Shown piece by piece: positions 5,180 to 7,380 of a stretch of DNA of 7,380 nucleotides. The position numbers and the translations under genes were made by a program. Every line of letters starts with the position of its first letter. The stretch's first letter is position 1. The stretch lies in contig RGAX01000139.1 of NCBI GenBank assembly GCA_009919985.1, positions 1-7,380 on the forward strand. Reading direction: 5' to 3'. Source of the DNA: Opitutaceae bacterium. Lineage in GTDB: Bacteria > Verrucomicrobiota > Verrucomicrobiia > Opitutales > Opitutaceae. The notes beneath the pieces were generated by a model that was given only the letters and a program-made list of their open reading frames with translations, ran no database searches and had not been told where the DNA came from.

Positions 5180-6574
5180 TCAGCGCGTTTGCGTACGATC
5201 GAGTAATTCGTGGCTTTTCTTCACGATTTTTTCTTCCAGACCGGCGGACCAAGGGCCGGGACGACCGTAGGGAATCATGGACGTGTCGCCCTCATAGCGA
5301 CCCTCGGCTAGGACACGTTCGCTGGGGATGTAGGCCATGACATCGTTGCTGTAGCCAAACACCCAGAGCGGGCCTTGGTTTTCGGCGCGCAGACGCAACG
5401 CGTAATCGACGACGACTTCGCCGCCGAGTGCGGCCCAAGCGAGATTACCCAATCGCCAAGCTTGTATGGGATAGGCGTGAGTTAGGGGGATTTCGCCGTG
5501 GGTTTTTATCTGGTCGTTCATGGCGGCGGCCCACGCCTGATGCATCTCGCGGTTGGGCTGTTCTTTTTGCTGCGCCTCGAGGATCTGCTCGTTGCTGGGG
5601 CGACGAGCGTAAGTGAGTGTGATTTCTTCGGCAGCGGCGGAAAATTTTCCTTGGATCTGCGTCATGGGACGGCCGAGTGCGCGGTCGGCGGCGTCGGCGA
5701 GGGCGAGACCGTGTTGTTCGGCGAGCTCGACGGTGCCGCGTGGGTTTGGGTTGATATCTGCGCCGCAGCCTAGGGCAAATAATACGGTCGCGCCGGGATG
5801 GCGTTTTTCGAGTTCGGCTTGTGCGCAACCTGCGTAGTCGCCGTGCCATTGGTAGAAAGAAAGAGTGGTGTTGTGGCAGGCGTAGGAGACGAGCAGGGCG
5901 GTTAACGCACCGCTGGCATTGTGTACCGCTAGGACCGGCACGCGTGGATCACTGGGGCCGCTGAGGGTTCCGGCGGCGCGGCGGGCGGGCATTTCTTTTT
6001 CGGGGTTTTCGCGACGATTCACGCCGAAGCTCGCACTATCTTCACCCCACGCAATCGTGGCCGGTACGAGATGCGAGAGTGCGTAATCGGCGGCACGAAC
6101 TATTTTTTGTTCTAAATCGCGGCGGTAGGCGTTGGCCTTGGCGAGCCCGTCGGCGGGCAAGATGCGTAAGCCAATTATGCTGCCTTCAAGCCATGGCGAA
6201 CAATGGGTGTGTGATACGTTGATCATCACCGCAGCGCGAGGTAGTTGGTGTTTTTTCTCGAGTTGGGCGCAGACGCGGGCGGTGATTTCTCGAGTGATGC
6301 CGCAGAGATCGAGCGTGATGAGTACGCCGCGTTTGCCGCCGGGATCGGCGAAAGCGAGGGCTTTGACCCAGAGCTCTTGCGCGGTGCCATCGGCGGGATG
6401 GGTGCGTGCAGCGTATCCGGTCATCCACACGCCAGCTGGAGGGGTGATGATTTCTCGTCCAGTGCCGACCCGCCAGGAGGCTGTGCTGGGGGAGGTGGCT
6501 GCCTGGACTAACGTGGCAAGAAACGTAAGAACAAGGGCAAAGCGTACATGGCGGCGATAGGTGATGATTATCAT
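5180..6574 (-). CDS. Secreted neutral/alkaline ceramidase-like protein
   Basis: From ATG at 6574 the product has 464 residues. It begins with a signal peptide: basic n-region YRRHVR, hydrophobic core at about 12-23, and likely cleavage after LVQA near residue 25. The longer reading from 6670 adds 32 unhelpful residues and would overlap the upstream gene, so 6574 is preferred. Family landmarks include WRVGTGREIITPP at the mature N-terminus, NVSHTHCSP (H122, H124), YACHNTTL (H234), WHGDYAG, GCGADINPNPRG, GGEVVVDY (E386) and AYIPSE (Y415). His, His, Glu and Tyr at these places fit the zinc site of neutral ceramidases. The Ser that acts in true ceramidases (GDVSP) is Asn here (ADINP, N275), so cleavage of ceramide should not be assumed. 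It lacks the extra C-terminal domain of the larger enzymes. It probably acts in the periplasm or outside the cell. It follows the DegT gene by 58 bases with no terminator between, so the two are likely one operon. Confidence 0.85.
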   Translation of the reverse strand: MIIITYRRHVRFALVLTFLATLVQAATSPSTASWRVGTGREIITPPAGVWMTGYAARTHPADGTAQELWVKALAFADPGGKRGVLITLDLCGITREITARVCAQLEKKHQLPRAAVMINVSHTHCSPWLEGSIIGLRILPADGLAKANAYRRDLEQKIVRAADYALSHLVPATIAWGEDSASFGVNRRENPEKEMPARRAAGTLSGPSDPRVPVLAVHNASGALTALLVSYACHNTTLSFYQWHGDYAGCAQAELEKRHPGATVLFALGCGADINPNPRGTVELAEQHGLALADAADRALGRPMTQIQGKFSAAAEEITLTYARRPSNEQILEAQQKEQPNREMHQAWAAAMNDQIKTHGEIPLTHAYPIQAWRLGNLAWAALGGEVVVDYALRLRAENQGPLWVFGYSNDVMAYIPSERVLAEGRYEGDTSMIPYGRPGPWSAGLEEKIVKKSHELLDRTQTR

Positions 6575-6632
6575 GGGATGGACGCTTTGAGTGGGGATGT
6601 AGGAAGATGATGTGTTCAGACCTTGCGGGTGA

Positions 6633-7380
6633 TCATGTGCGCACGAGATCGCCGGAGCGCTTTTGGACATCGGTGATAACGGTGGCGATGCGTTCCATCT
6701 CGGTACGGTCGGTCAGGAGCTTGGTTTGTGGCAACCAGAGGGCTTCTTCGATGAGCACGTCATTCACGGGGCATGCATTGCGCTCAATCCAGGCTTTGAG
6801 TGCTGTTTTGCCATAGATGCGTTGGTAGTGTGGGTTGCCCGCGAGAGCGAGCACGTGGGCGGAGGTATTAAGCCGTGTGTAGCCGCTGCTGGCGGCGACG
6901 CCTTGTTTGGCGAGAGCCTGGATAAATTTCGCTCTAGGTAGACCGGAAAAGGCTTTGGCGTCATAGCGAAACATGTAGAGGTGCCACGCGCTACGTGTAC
7001 TTCCTGAAGTTAAGGCCGCAGGGGTGATACCGGGTATTTGACGAAGCAGTGCACTCAGATGGGTGGCGTTGGCGTCGCGGGTTTGGGCCTGGTTTTCGAG
7101 TCGAGCCATTTGGCTGACCAGAAGCGCTGCTTGAAATTCGGTAAGCCGGTAGTTGGCGCCGCGACCGGAACTCGGGGCAGGGCGTCCGCCGCCTGGGGTA
7201 TGATAATTGTAACACAGATCGGCGAAGGCGTCGTCGTTGGTCAGAATGGCGCCGCCTTCTCCGGCGGTTAGGTTTTTGCTCGCTTGAAAACTGAAGCAAC
7301 CGCCGAGGCCTTGTGTGCCGACGGGTTGACCACGCCACTCAGCGAGTGGCGCCTGACACGCGTCTTCGATAAGAGGAAGG
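6633..7380 (-). CDS. DegT/DnrJ/EryC1/StrS-family aminotransferase (5' partial)
   Basis: The frame runs through the right edge of the window, so the N-terminal part (roughly a third, given a usual length of about 370-400) is missing; 249 residues are visible. A start at 7109 would be false, because conserved family sequence continues upstream of it. LIEDACQA carries the Asp that contacts the PLP nitrogen. CFSFQASKNLTAGEGGAI holds the PLP lysine (codon 7275-7277) in the family's typical S-x-x-K-N/x-L-x-x-GEGG setting. Then come the NYRLTEFQAALLVSQ helix and the C-terminal small domain with HLYMFRYD. Members transfer an amino group to nucleotide-linked or other keto-sugars, or act in related dehydratase-type reactions, in the cytosol; the substrate here is unknown. 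It is the first visible gene of a leftward unit with the ceramidase-like gene. Confidence 0.9.
   Translation of the reverse strand, partial: LPLIEDACQAPLAEWRGQPVGTQGLGGCFSFQASKNLTAGEGGAILTNDDAFADLCYNYHTPGGGRPAPSSGRGANYRLTEFQAALLVSQMARLENQAQTRDANATHLSALLRQIPGITPAALTSGSTRSAWHLYMFRYDAKAFSGLPRAKFIQALAKQGVAASSGYTRLNTSAHVLALAGNPHYQRIYGKTALKAWIERNACPVNDVLIEEALWLPQTKLLTDRTEMERIATVITDVQKRSGDLVRT

Noticed and set aside
5140..5182. Possible - strand terminator after the ceramidase-like gene using the A-runs at 5140-5170
   Set aside because: On the - strand these give T-runs, but only a weak CCAAG/CTTGG repeat surrounds one of them and no compact GC stem precedes.
5445..5849. Arginine-rich - strand frame inside the ceramidase-like gene
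   Set aside because: Its biased Arg/Pro composition is typical of a GC-rich shadow frame, and it lies wholly within a well-supported gene.
6575..6670. N-terminal extension of the ceramidase-like gene to ATG 6670
   Set aside because: It adds 32 residues before a clear signal peptide and overlaps the end of the DegT gene; ATG 6574 fits better.
7107..7109. ATG as the start of a 158-residue - strand gene
   Set aside because: Conserved DegT-family sequence, including the PLP lysine, continues in the same frame upstream to the window edge, so this is an internal Met.

Overview
The window reads as an ordinary chromosomal stretch from a fairly GC-rich Gram-negative bacterium. My best guess is a Verrucomicrobiota member of the Opitutaceae type. 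The basis is the mix of families (a LolA-like outer-membrane lipoprotein-sorting protein, a ceramidase-like secreted protein, tiny lysine-rich proteins) and the lack of Shine-Dalgarno sequences at most starts. This placement is inference; no rRNA or other phylogenetic marker is present.

Left part, + strand, 1-3174: a 5'-truncated LolA-like periplasmic protein overlaps a HAD-family phosphatase by four bases (ATGA). After 75 bases comes a 111-residue protein that appears to carry two ribbon-helix-helix DNA-binding units in one chain. After another 110 bases lies a class I PLP-dependent aminotransferase of the aspartate/prephenate aminotransferase type, closed by a clear intrinsic terminator at about 3183-3216.

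Middle, 3175-5171, + strand: a free-standing AAA-type ATPase with a C-terminal DUF4143-like region is preceded by a leader containing two perfect hairpins. Their arms can also pair with each other, an arrangement reminiscent of an attenuator, and the only strong Shine-Dalgarno sequence of the window overlaps the ATPase start codon. Downstream are two very short lysine-rich reading frames (33 and 39 residues) separated by two tandem intrinsic terminators; the first terminator stem overlaps the stop codon of the 33-residue frame.

Right part, - strand, 5180-7380: a DegT/DnrJ/EryC1/StrS sugar aminotransferase (its N-terminus lies beyond the window edge) is followed 58 bases later by a secreted protein of the neutral/alkaline ceramidase-like family, probably co-transcribed. 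This unit converges on the 39-residue frame with only 8 bases between the two stop codons.

I see no CRISPR array, insertion sequence, tRNA, rRNA or phage gene, and no obvious new multi-gene system. The items most worth a second look are the structured leader of the ATPase gene, the single-chain tandem ribbon-helix-helix protein, and the two tiny basic proteins with their tandem terminators.
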